Made by a program: the position numbers and the translations under genes
Notes under the pieces: model-generated
What the model was told of the DNA's origin: nothing
What the model saw: the letters and a program-made list of their open reading frames with translations, nothing else
Database searches by the model: none
Source of the DNA: Gammaproteobacteria bacterium
GTDB taxonomy: Bacteria > Pseudomonadota > Gammaproteobacteria > Pseudomonadales > Azotimanducaceae_A
Length of the DNA: 8,492 nucleotides
Direction: 5' to 3'
Assembly (NCBI GenBank): GCA_026713405.1
Contig: JAPOON010000842.1
Span: 1 to 8,492 of the forward strand
Shown here: positions 1 to 5,891 of the stretch, piece by piece
Layout of the letters: each line of letters starts with the position of its first letter
Position numbering within the stretch: position 1 is the stretch's first letter

Positions 1-1988
1 AGGCGGGCGCCCGCGGCATCGCAGGCGGAAGCCCGCCCGGAAACCAGCAGTTGCAGGCCACCTTGCGGCTCCGCGGCCACGGCGAGCGATTCGCCGGCTG
101 CATACTCCCGCGGTTCCAGCCCGTTGCGCAGGTCTTCCACCAGTTCCTCGAAGTCGATCTGCCGGTCCAGGTAGCGCTCGAGGTCGTCCGCCGCCCGCTC
201 GAGCAGCGAGGCGCGCTGCCCCTCCGTCGAGCTTGTGCCCGCCCGCCACGCCGCCAGCGCGATGTCCTCGCCGCGCTCCAGTGCGCGATCTGCATCGGGC
301 TCGATGAACAAGCCTGCGAAGGCCTTGGCCGACAGGTTGCGCTCGAAATCGCGGGCCAACTGCTTCGGCAATGCGCTGAGCACAACCTCCACGCCGGCCG
401 CCTGCGCTGTCTGCAGCAAGCGCGCCAGTACGCTTACCGCCGAGGGGTCGCACCCCGAAACGGCAGCGAAATCCAGCAGGAGGCAGACGGGCCGCGCCGC
501 ACCGTCCAGAGACTCCCTGAGCCGGTCGACCAGTGAAGTGACGCTGCCGAAGAAGATGTAGCCGCGCAGGCGGTAGGCATGCACGCGCTCGCCTTCCTCG
601 AGCAGTATGGCCCGGTCCGGTACGGGGCGTGTCCTGTTGCTGCGGCGCTCCCGCGCGGTGAAGCGGGATGCGATCGTATCGACGCGGCTCAACTGCACGG
701 CGAAAAGCACGAGTGTCGCCAGCATGCCGGCGCCTATGCCTTCGAGCAGCCCAAAGGCGATGATGACAATGAAGATCAGGACGACGATTCCGAATGCGGA
801 AACGGGGAGGCGGTTGCGGCTGCCGATGAGGCCCTGGTCCAGCATGCCGAGGCCGGCGAAGATCAATATGCCGCCAACCAGCGGCGACGGCACCAGTTCC
901 AGCATGCCGTCGCCGACGATCAATGCGCTTGCGATGACCAGCGCGGCAAAGATGCCGGTCAGGCGGGTGTCGGCCCCGAACAGCTTGCTGCGCAGCGATG
1001 CCGGTACGACGATGGTGGCGACCGTGCCGCCGCCGAGACCGGCGACAAGCGAGGCGCCGCCGCCGGCCCGGAATTCCCGGTCCCAATCCAGCTCCCGGTT
1101 GATGGCTACCTCCAGGCCCGCGACATTCATGACGATGGCGATGAGTGCAACCAGCATCAGGCCCAGCATGTTGGGAACCTGCAGGGCTGTCGCAGCCCAA
1201 TCCACGCGCAGCAGGTCGGCGGGGCCCAGTACCGGCCACAGGTTGCCCTCGGCCGTGCCGGTCAGCAGCAGGCCGGCTGCCCGTGCCTCGGCGCCGGAAA
1301 TGTCCAGCGCGGCGAACGCCAGGTGGTAGGCAACGACCGCGAGCACGACGCTCAGGGGCAGAATCAGCGGGTTGCGCCAGCGTTTCATCGCCCAAAACAG
1401 GGCGATTCCGTAGGCCGCGCCGGGTACCCAGCGCCATAGCGTTGCGGGCTCCAGCAACTCCGGAAGCGCTCCCCAGGCCAGTTCCGCGTCCATCAGCGAC
1501 ATGGCTGCCAGGCACACGGCGCCGCCAATTCCGGCGACAAAGCCGGAAGCGACGGGATAGGGGATGAATCGCACCAGGTTGGAAAGACGAAAATGCCCGA
1601 TGGCCACAATGCAGAGGCCGGTCAGAACGGCACTGAGAATGAGCGCAACCGCCACACTGGCGAACAGGGCGTCGCCCTGTGCATCCATGGTGGACGCGAT
1701 GACAGCCATGCCGATGACGAGCGCGGGGGAGAGCCCGGCGATCACGCCGCGAAAGCCGCCCGCCAGCGCGGTGACCAGGCAGGCGGCGAGGTTTCCGAAC
1801 AGGATCAGGCCCACGCCCTGGGATGTGTAGGGGGCCAGCTGTCCGGAGAATATGAAGGTTGCAAAGGCGACCTGGGCGACCAGCAGCCCGAGGCCCGACG
1901 TGATGCCGGTGGAGAGAGCCGGCACGGCTTGGGCAGACAGGATGTCCGACCGCAGTTCCTTCACGAGTTCGAGGTACGGCGACTTCAC
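1..1988 (-). CDS. SulP/SLC26-family anion transporter with STAS and partial cNMP-binding domain (3' end off window)
   Basis: Inner-membrane transporter of the SulP/SLC26 family. Family members move sulfate, bicarbonate or other anions; the substrate here is not determinable. The minus frame is open from a stop at 2088-2090 to the window edge, giving at least 662 codons. Residues about 15-450 are strongly hydrophobic, with SulP-like stretches such as FATFIFSGQLAPY and GVIAGLSPALVIGMAV near the N-terminus. A cytoplasmic STAS domain follows (about 468-585), including LLLDFAAVSGCDPSA at about 503-517, the usual loop-helix site. From about 620 the pattern LEPREYAAGES...GLQLLVSGRAS matches the start of a cyclic-nucleotide-binding (CAP_ED) fold, which continues beyond the edge. 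There is no ATG in the open frame upstream of the hydrophobic core. I chose the GTG at 1988 because it precedes the conserved N-terminal helix, but no clear ribosome binding site supports it; GTG at 1964 is an alternative. Family assignment is firm; start and ligand are not. Confidence 0.9.
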   Translation of the reverse strand, partial: MKSPYLELVKELRSDILSAQAVPALSTGITSGLGLLVAQVAFATFIFSGQLAPYTSQGVGLILFGNLAACLVTALAGGFRGVIAGLSPALVIGMAVIASTMDAQGDALFASVAVALILSAVLTGLCIVAIGHFRLSNLVRFIPYPVASGFVAGIGGAVCLAAMSLMDAELAWGALPELLEPATLWRWVPGAAYGIALFWAMKRWRNPLILPLSVVLAVVAYHLAFAALDISGAEARAAGLLLTGTAEGNLWPVLGPADLLRVDWAATALQVPNMLGLMLVALIAIVMNVAGLEVAINRELDWDREFRAGGGASLVAGLGGGTVATIVVPASLRSKLFGADTRLTGIFAALVIASALIVGDGMLELVPSPLVGGILIFAGLGMLDQGLIGSRNRLPVSAFGIVVLIFIVIIAFGLLEGIGAGMLATLVLFAVQLSRVDTIASRFTARERRSNRTRPVPDRAILLEEGERVHAYRLRGYIFFGSVTSLVDRLRESLDGAARPVCLLLDFAAVSGCDPSAVSVLARLLQTAQAAGVEVVLSALPKQLARDFERNLSAKAFAGLFIEPDADRALERGEDIALAAWRAGTSSTEGQRASLLERAADDLERYLDRQIDFEELVEDLRNGLEPREYAAGESLAVAAEPQGGLQLLVSGRASACDAAGAR

Positions 1989-2193
1989 CGCGATGGGCGC
2001 CCGGAGGAAATGCAGGCAGCACGAATCGGGTGCGCCGGCCGCTTGCCTGTCAGGCGGCTTGCCATCGACCGTGTGCTTTCGTTCCTGTCATGGGCCGCGC
2101 TCCCCGGGGCCAATCGTATCGCCCGGTGAGCAGCAACGGTACGACGTTAGCTGCGACCCGGCAAATGCGATGTCCGGGGCGGCGCCGCGACCG

Positions 2194-2211
2194 CGGCAAC
2201 GCCGGTTGCCG
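2194..2211. terminator. Hairpin between aldehyde dehydrogenase and SulP genes
   Basis: A perfect 7-bp stem (CGGCAAC / GTTGCCG) closes a 4-nt GCCG loop. It lies about 75 nt past the aldehyde dehydrogenase stop codon and about 205 nt before the SulP start. No U-tract follows on either strand, so it is not a classical intrinsic terminator; it could be an mRNA 3'-end stabiliser or a pause site. The rest of 1989-2285 shows no convincing gene. A further GGCGCC-GCAAT-GGCGCC inverted repeat sits at 2239-2255. Confidence 0.3.
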
Positions 2212-2285
2212 AATGTTTCAGCAAATGAGGACGAGCGAGGCGCCGCAATGGCGCCCCGCACAGGTCCTCGGAAACGGGGACGGGC

Positions 2286-3722
2286 TCAGCCGGCGGCTGC
2301 GTTGTAGCCGAGTATCGCCTTCACCTCGAGGAACTCCTCGAAGCCGTGCGTGCCCCACTCGCGGCCGTTACCGGATTGCTTGTAGCCGCCGAAAGGCGCG
2401 CTGGGGTCTACCGACGCACCGTTCAGGTGGACGTTGCCGGAGCGGATGCGCCGCGCCATGGCCCGGGCCCGATCCGGGTCGCCGGCGGAAATGTAGCCGG
2501 ACAAGCCGTATGGCGTGTCGTTGGCTATGCGCACCGCGTCTTCGTCGTCTTCGTAGCCGATCAGCGACAGCACGGGCCCGAAAATCTCTTCCCGGGCGAT
2601 GGTCATGTCGTTGGTGACGTGGGAGAACACCGTGGGCTTGACGTAGTAGCCGCGATTCAGCCCGTCGGGACGGCCGGTGCCGCCGGTCTCGAGCCTGGCT
2701 CCCTCATCGATACCCTTCTGGATAAGCCCCTGGATCTTGTTGAACTGGACCTCGGAGACCACCGGGCCGATGTTGGTGTCCGGCGCATTGGGATCGCCGA
2801 CCTTGATGCCTTCGGCAGCGGACCGGGCAATGGCCGCGGCTTCATCCATGCGCCCGTTCGGGACGAGCATGCGCGTCGGCGCGTTGCAGGACTGGCCGGA
2901 GTTGGTGCACATGCCCGCCATGTCCCGGGCGATGACGGCCTGGAAATCGGCATCGTCGAGAACGATGTTGGCAGACTTGCCGCCGAGTTCCTGGGTGACG
3001 CGCTTGACCGTGGGCGCTGCGTTTTTCGCCACCTCTATGCCCGCGCGTGTCGAACCGGTAAACGACATCATGTCGACATCGGGATGCGAGGACAGCGCCA
3101 CGCCCACCGTCGGCCCGTCGCCATTGACCAGGTTGAAGACCCCTGGGGGAACGCCGGCCTCGTCGAGAATCTCGGCAAAGAGAACGGCATTGAACGGGGC
3201 CACTTCCGAGGGCTTGAGCACCATGGTGCAGCCGGCTGCCAGGGCCGGGGCCACCTTGCAGGCGATCTGGTTGATCGGCCAGTTCCAGGGGGTGATGAAG
3301 CCGCAGACGCCCGCGGGTTCCTTGACGATGTGGGATGTACCCAGGTCTTCTTCGAACTCGAAGGTCTTCAGTACGTTCAGGTTGGTCATCATGTGGGCGA
3401 TGCCCATCGGCGCCTGGGCGGCCTTGGCGAGGAACATGGGCGCGCCCATCTCTTCGCTGATGGTCGCCGCCACTTCGTCCATGCGCCCCTGGTAGACGCC
3501 GACGATGCGCTCCATCATCGCAACGCGCTCTTCCCGGGTAGTCTGGGAATAAGTCTCGAACGCCGCCTTGGCCGCGGCGACGGCGCGGTTGACGTCTTCC
3601 TCGTTACCGAGGGCGATATCGTCGATGCGCTCTTCATTGGCGGGATTGATGACCGCCAGGGTCTCGGTGCCGGCGGGCTTTACCCACTCGCCGTTGATAT
3701 AGAATTTCTGTCGATTGCTCAC
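2286..3722 (-). CDS. NAD(P)+-dependent aldehyde dehydrogenase
   Basis: Cytosolic enzyme of the aldehyde dehydrogenase superfamily that oxidises an aldehyde to the carboxylic acid with NAD(P)+. The 478-residue length is typical of the class. In the 478-aa numbering the visible motifs are: GFITPWNWP with the oxyanion Asn at about 147; KPSE at about 170 (cofactor binding); FTGST at about 221-225; the general-base Glu at about 245 in ELGGKSANIVL; the catalytic Cys at about 279 in GQSCNAPTRM; and EEIFGPVLSL at about 378. The C-terminus GGYKQSGNGREWG...FEEFLEVKAI is characteristic of broad-specificity members. GTG at 3722 is preferred because AAGGG lies 7 nt upstream; an in-frame GTG at 3737 would add five residues but has no ribosome binding site. 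The gene stands alone with roughly 0.5 kb of noncoding DNA upstream. It may oxidise an aldehyde made by the neighbouring oxidoreductases, but that is inference; the substrate cannot be read from sequence. Confidence 0.96.
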   Translation of the reverse strand: MSNRQKFYINGEWVKPAGTETLAVINPANEERIDDIALGNEEDVNRAVAAAKAAFETYSQTTREERVAMMERIVGVYQGRMDEVAATISEEMGAPMFLAKAAQAPMGIAHMMTNLNVLKTFEFEEDLGTSHIVKEPAGVCGFITPWNWPINQIACKVAPALAAGCTMVLKPSEVAPFNAVLFAEILDEAGVPPGVFNLVNGDGPTVGVALSSHPDVDMMSFTGSTRAGIEVAKNAAPTVKRVTQELGGKSANIVLDDADFQAVIARDMAGMCTNSGQSCNAPTRMLVPNGRMDEAAAIARSAAEGIKVGDPNAPDTNIGPVVSEVQFNKIQGLIQKGIDEGARLETGGTGRPDGLNRGYYVKPTVFSHVTNDMTIAREEIFGPVLSLIGYEDDEDAVRIANDTPYGLSGYISAGDPDRARAMARRIRSGNVHLNGASVDPSAPFGGYKQSGNGREWGTHGFEEFLEVKAILGYNAAAG

Positions 3723-3729
3723 GGTTTTA

Positions 3730-3734
3730 CCCTT
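3730..3734 (-). promoter_or_regulatory. Ribosome binding site deciding the aldehyde dehydrogenase start
   Basis: AAGGG on the minus strand, 7 nt before the GTG at 3722. It overlaps the codons after the alternative GTG at 3737, so translation most likely begins at 3722 with the residues (M)SNRQKFYINGEW. Confidence 0.7.
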
Positions 3735-3805
3735 CACGTGTGTCCGGAAATTGGGGGGCGGTAGCTTACCACCAAATTCGGGGCTGCCAAGCGCGGGGAC
3801 TGGCT

Positions 3806-3868
3806 TTCATGGAACAAATTTTAAGCAATTGATTTTTAACGGTTTTACAAATCCATATTTGACATAAT
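3806..3868 (-). promoter_or_regulatory. AT-rich pocket, probable promoter region of the aldehyde dehydrogenase
   Basis: A roughly 60-bp AT-rich pocket in otherwise GC-rich DNA, 85-145 bp upstream of the aldehyde dehydrogenase start. On the minus strand TAAAAT (3818-3823) matches five of six -10 consensus bases, but no -35 box at correct spacing is convincing. An inverted repeat CAAAT-N4-ATTTG lies at 3848-3861. On the plus strand there is TTGACA at 3859-3864 without a matching -10. A promoter is likely; its exact position is not established. Confidence 0.4.
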
Positions 3869-3911
3869 GTAGCGTCGGATGGCCGCGGCACAAAGAGTCT
3901 GCTGTTCCTTG

Positions 3912-3949
3912 CGCGTCAGCGTCCCGGCGCGCCGGGTTCCGGACTCGCA
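3912..3949. repeat. 38-bp diverged direct repeat, copy A
   Basis: Aligns without gaps to 4143-4180 at an offset of 231 bp, with 32 of 38 positions identical. Shared cores are CGCGTCAGCG, CCGGCGCG, CGGGTTCC and CTCGCA. Copy A contains the 14-bp perfect palindrome CCCGGCGCGCCGGG at 3923-3936. Confidence 0.65.
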
Positions 3950-4142
3950 TGGAACACTTTTTCGGAATTGGCTTTCCAAGCGCCGAGCGGGCGCGAGGTA
4001 CGGTCCTCCTGCACGCTAAGCGAGCACGCTGTCGGTGGATTCTTAGCGCGCTGAAGTGCTTTAAAGGTGCCGGAGGCGCCCGCACCTCACACCCGCTCTC
4101 GTCCCACAACCGAGCATTGGTGTTCCCCGCGCTTTGGCGCGC

Positions 4143-4180
4143 CGCGTCAGCGCGCCGGCGCGTCGGGTTCCCTGCTCGCA
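4143..4180. repeat. 38-bp diverged direct repeat, copy B
   Basis: Second copy of the repeat at 3912-3949. Its centre also forms a palindrome, CGCGCCGGCGCG at 4151-4162, although the bases differ from copy A. The neighbouring sequence adds GGCGCGCC at 4136-4143. Palindromic cores retained despite sequence change suggest selection for structure, or simply GC-rich composition. Confidence 0.65.
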
Positions 4181-4206
4181 GGCCCTGATTGTCCCGGCGG
4201 CGCCCG

Positions 4207-4221
4207 ATCGGCGTCGCCGAT
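4207..4221 (-). terminator. Inverted repeat just after the DUF1330 stop
   Basis: ATCGGCG and CGCCGAT around a single central base, beginning 6 nt after the TAG stop on the minus strand. It can fold as a 5-bp stem with a 5-nt loop. No U-tract follows, so intrinsic termination is uncertain. Confidence 0.25.
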
Positions 4222-4227
4222 GCCTGG

Positions 4228-4524
4228 CTACTGCACGTTCATTGACTGGGACAGGACCCCGAAGCCGTCGGTGGCGGCGTGGCGCTTGCCGATCACCGCC
4301 TGGTATTCGTCGGAGTCGTACCACTCGCGGAAGTGGTCGGTGTCCCGGAACTTCAGCACTATCGTCTGCTTGCCCGGCGGTGTCCCTTCGATGGTTTCCG
4401 CGGCCTCGTCGTAGACGACCACCTCGACCCCGTGGGCCTGGGCGGTCGCGCCGGCGCCGACCTGGTATTCGCGGTACAGGTCGCGGTCATTCACTTCGTA
4501 TTGAAGAACGAAATAGGCTGCCAT
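4228..4524 (-). CDS. DUF1330 family protein
   Basis: A 98-residue cytosolic protein of the DUF1330 family, which adopts a ferredoxin-like dimeric alpha/beta-barrel (Dabb-type) fold; its biochemical function is unassigned. Visible family signatures are the N-terminal MAAYFVLQYEVNDRDLYREY strand-helix, the central strand TIVLKFRDTDHFREWYDSDEYQAVIGKR (positions about 54-81, key WYDSDEYQ), and the closing segment DGFGVLSQSM. The ATG has an excellent ribosome binding site, GAGGAG, 6 nt upstream. It follows the monooxygenase-like gene by 57 bp on the same strand, so co-transcription is likely. DUF1330 genes often sit beside catabolic oxidoreductases; by fold it could act as a small monooxygenase-like or isomerase-like accessory, but this is speculative. 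The family call is firm, the role unknown. Confidence 0.93.
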   Translation of the reverse strand: MAAYFVLQYEVNDRDLYREYQVGAGATAQAHGVEVVVYDEAAETIEGTPPGKQTIVLKFRDTDHFREWYDSDEYQAVIGKRHAATDGFGVLSQSMNVQ

Positions 4525-4530
4525 TGCATA

Positions 4531-4536
4531 CTCCTC
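4531..4536 (-). promoter_or_regulatory. Ribosome binding site of the DUF1330 gene
   Basis: GAGGAG on the minus strand, 6 nt before the ATG at 4524. This near-consensus site fixes the start and implies independent translation in the intergenic gap after the upstream gene. Confidence 0.75.
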
Positions 4537-4541
4537 AAGCG

Positions 4542-4559
4542 ACCGGCGGGGCCGCTGGT
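4542..4559. other. Hairpin in the monooxygenase-DUF1330 gap
   Basis: ACCGGCGG and CCGCTGGT flank a 2-nt centre; as minus-strand RNA the stem has one A-C mismatch. It lies between the two genes, upstream of the DUF1330 ribosome binding site, and could affect the relative stability of the two cistrons. It has no U-tract and may be chance in GC-rich DNA. Confidence 0.2.
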
Positions 4560-4581
4560 TTGTCTGATCTGGAACCGGGGC

Positions 4582-5814
4582 TCACTTGCCCGGTTGCGCG
4601 TCCCCTTCCCCGGAAAATTCGGGCAGGCCCGGGTGCCCGAGGAACATCTTGCCGAGTTCCGCATACAGCGGGTGCGCAACCCAGCGGTGGGTGGCGCAGC
4701 CGTGGGCATCGCGGAGCTTGCGTTCCAGCGGGCAATCCATGCGCAGGCTGGTCGTGCCCGCGGCGTTGTGCACGCTGTCGACGACGTGCATGGCTACGTT
4801 GGCCGCATGGGTACAGGCCAGCCGGGCGAGCTTGGTGGTCTCGGGGCCTGGCGTGGGGGCGCCGGCCTCCAGTTCCTCCACCACGTCGTCCATGGTTTCC
4901 ATCAGGAAGGACCGGGCCGCGCGCAGCGAGGCTTCGCCTTCGCCCATGCGGTAGTGGGCGATGGGCTTGTCCCTCAGGGTGGAGGTGGTCAACAGCGGAA
5001 CCTTGTTCTGGGCGATGTCGGAGAAGGCATCGAGGGCGCCTCTGGCGACGCCGATGGCGACGGCCGCCTTGTTGAACGACAGCCTGAGCGCCACGGGGAT
5101 GCGGAATACCGGGTTCGGGTAGTGTGCCGGTACGCTGAAGAGTTCCACGGGCACCAGCCGTTCCGGCACCAGGGCGCCATCGGCAAACACATCGTGGCTG
5201 CCGGAGCCGCGCAGCCCCGCCATGTGCCAGGTATCCTTGATCTCCCACTCGCTCTTGTGCAGGAACCACATGCGGAAGATCGGGACGCCGGCATCGTCCA
5301 TCTTCGGATTGCCGTCCTCGACGATGGGCGCCACCATGAAAGCCCACTCGGCGTTGTGGCAGCCGGAGAGGAAGGTGGCCTGGCCCCACACCCGGTAGCT
5401 GCCGTCCTTCTGTTCGACTGCATAGGAGGGTTGGGTTCCGGGCCCGCCGCCGCCGCACATGATCACCCGGGGGTTGTCCAGGTAGACTTCCTTGGCGATG
5501 GCCGGGTCCATGCCGCCCGCGGCAATGGCGTTGATCTCGGAGCCGATCATGACGTTCCAGCCCACCGAACCGTCGATGGCGGCGATGGCCTCGAGGATTT
5601 CGATGGTCTCGCGGACGCTGGCGTGTTCGCCGCCCAGTTCGTGGGGCAGGGTGAACCGGTACAGGCCTTCCTGGATGAGAATCTCGGCCGTTTCCGCCGG
5701 CAGCCGCCTTGCCTTCTGGGCTTCGTCGCCACCTTCCGCGATGACGTCCCTGATCCGGTGCACCCGCTCGAGAGGGGTTTCGGTGAAAAATGTCTGTTGG
5801 GTTGCTTCAGCCAT
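4582..5814 (-). CDS. Acyl-CoA dehydrogenase-fold protein, probable group D flavin monooxygenase
   Basis: 410 residues with an acyl-CoA dehydrogenase fold. Residues about 15-125 form the helical N-domain with LPHELGGEHAS and the GSVGWNVMI signature (about 82-90); the beta-domain runs about 125-225 with GLRGSGSHDVFADGALVPE (about 200-218); the rest is an Acyl-CoA_dh_2-type helical domain ending in RKLRDAHGCATHRWV (about 365-379). The GSxGW and RDxxxxxxH patterns are typical of two-component flavin hydroxylases such as the HsaA/DszC group rather than true fatty acyl-CoA dehydrogenases, and I see no obvious catalytic glutamate of the classical enzymes. Such proteins use reduced flavin from a separate reductase to oxygenate a substrate; none is encoded in the window. 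The ATG start has GGAAGGAT ending 6 nt upstream. The gene is followed by DUF1330 and preceded by a striking palindrome/direct-repeat element. Fold is certain; monooxygenase versus dehydrogenase activity is inferred. Confidence 0.9.
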   Translation of the reverse strand: MAEATQQTFFTETPLERVHRIRDVIAEGGDEAQKARRLPAETAEILIQEGLYRFTLPHELGGEHASVRETIEILEAIAAIDGSVGWNVMIGSEINAIAAGGMDPAIAKEVYLDNPRVIMCGGGGPGTQPSYAVEQKDGSYRVWGQATFLSGCHNAEWAFMVAPIVEDGNPKMDDAGVPIFRMWFLHKSEWEIKDTWHMAGLRGSGSHDVFADGALVPERLVPVELFSVPAHYPNPVFRIPVALRLSFNKAAVAIGVARGALDAFSDIAQNKVPLLTTSTLRDKPIAHYRMGEGEASLRAARSFLMETMDDVVEELEAGAPTPGPETTKLARLACTHAANVAMHVVDSVHNAAGTTSLRMDCPLERKLRDAHGCATHRWVAHPLYAELGKMFLGHPGLPEFSGEGDAQPGK

Positions 5815-5833
5815 GATTGGATCCTTCCGCTAG

Positions 5834-5865
5834 CTTTTCAGGATAACGCGTTATCCTTTTCAGGA
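5834..5865. promoter_or_regulatory. Operator candidate: 16-bp palindrome within 22-bp-phased direct repeats
   Basis: The perfect palindrome GGATAACGCGTTATCC (5841-5856) overlaps two exact copies of CTTTTCAGGA at 5834-5843 and 5856-5865, whose start-to-start distance of 22 bp equals about two helical turns. The element lies 20-51 bp upstream of the monooxygenase-like ATG, exactly where a repressor would block a promoter. The AAC-GC-GTT core is compatible with TetR- or LacI-type dimer sites, but no regulator gene is in the window and no assignment can be made. Weak -10-like hexamers (GATAAC, TATCCT on the minus strand) lie inside the palindrome. Confidence 0.6.
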
Positions 5866-5888
5866 AAACGGGCAATCGGCTTGCCGGG
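5865..5888 (-). terminator. Possible intrinsic terminator of the gamma-glutamyltransferase gene
   Basis: On the minus strand, just after the gamma-glutamyltransferase stop, GGCAA and TTGCC flank a 5-nt GCCGA loop; the stem can extend by C-G pairs with a one-base bulge, and TTTT follows two bases later. The stem is short, so efficiency is doubtful, but the position is right. Its T-run overlaps the end of the operator-like element. Confidence 0.4.
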
Positions 5889-5891
5889 AAC

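Larger units (their letters stand above)
3723..4227. other. Gene-free 0.5-kb stretch upstream of the aldehyde dehydrogenase
   Basis: I see no credible gene here. Open frames in both directions have arginine-rich, low-complexity translations typical of GC-rich noncoding DNA and match no family I recognise. The stretch contains an AT-rich pocket (about 3806-3868), a diverged repeat pair (3912-3949 and 4143-4180), a 7-bp inverted repeat CGCTAAG / CTTAGCG (4014-4020 and 4042-4048), a tandem GCACGCT (4011-4017 and 4024-4030), a repeated CATGGAACA (3808-3816 and 3948-3956), and an inverted repeat directly after the DUF1330 stop. It probably holds the aldehyde dehydrogenase promoter, and possibly the remains of a repeat element or an unannotated RNA. 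Confidence 0.6.

Noticed and set aside
579..1439. Plus-strand open frames of 240-286 codons
   Set aside because: They are antisense to the SulP membrane domain, whose translation is clearly a transporter; the plus-strand products are low-complexity.
2346..3764. A 472-codon plus-strand open frame
   Set aside because: It is the antisense shadow of the aldehyde dehydrogenase, rich in Gly, Arg, His and Asp, with no domain.
3930..3952. tRNA T-arm-like GGTTCC sequence
   Set aside because: No matching acceptor stem, anticodon arm or D-arm could be laid out around it.
3807..4109. A 100-codon minus-strand open frame in the gene-free stretch
   Set aside because: Arg/Ala-rich translation without family resemblance and crossing the AT-rich pocket; it looks like noncoding DNA.
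3912..4180. CRISPR array or integron attC site
   Set aside because: Only two diverged copies 231 bp apart, no regular spacer array, and no integrase or cas gene nearby.
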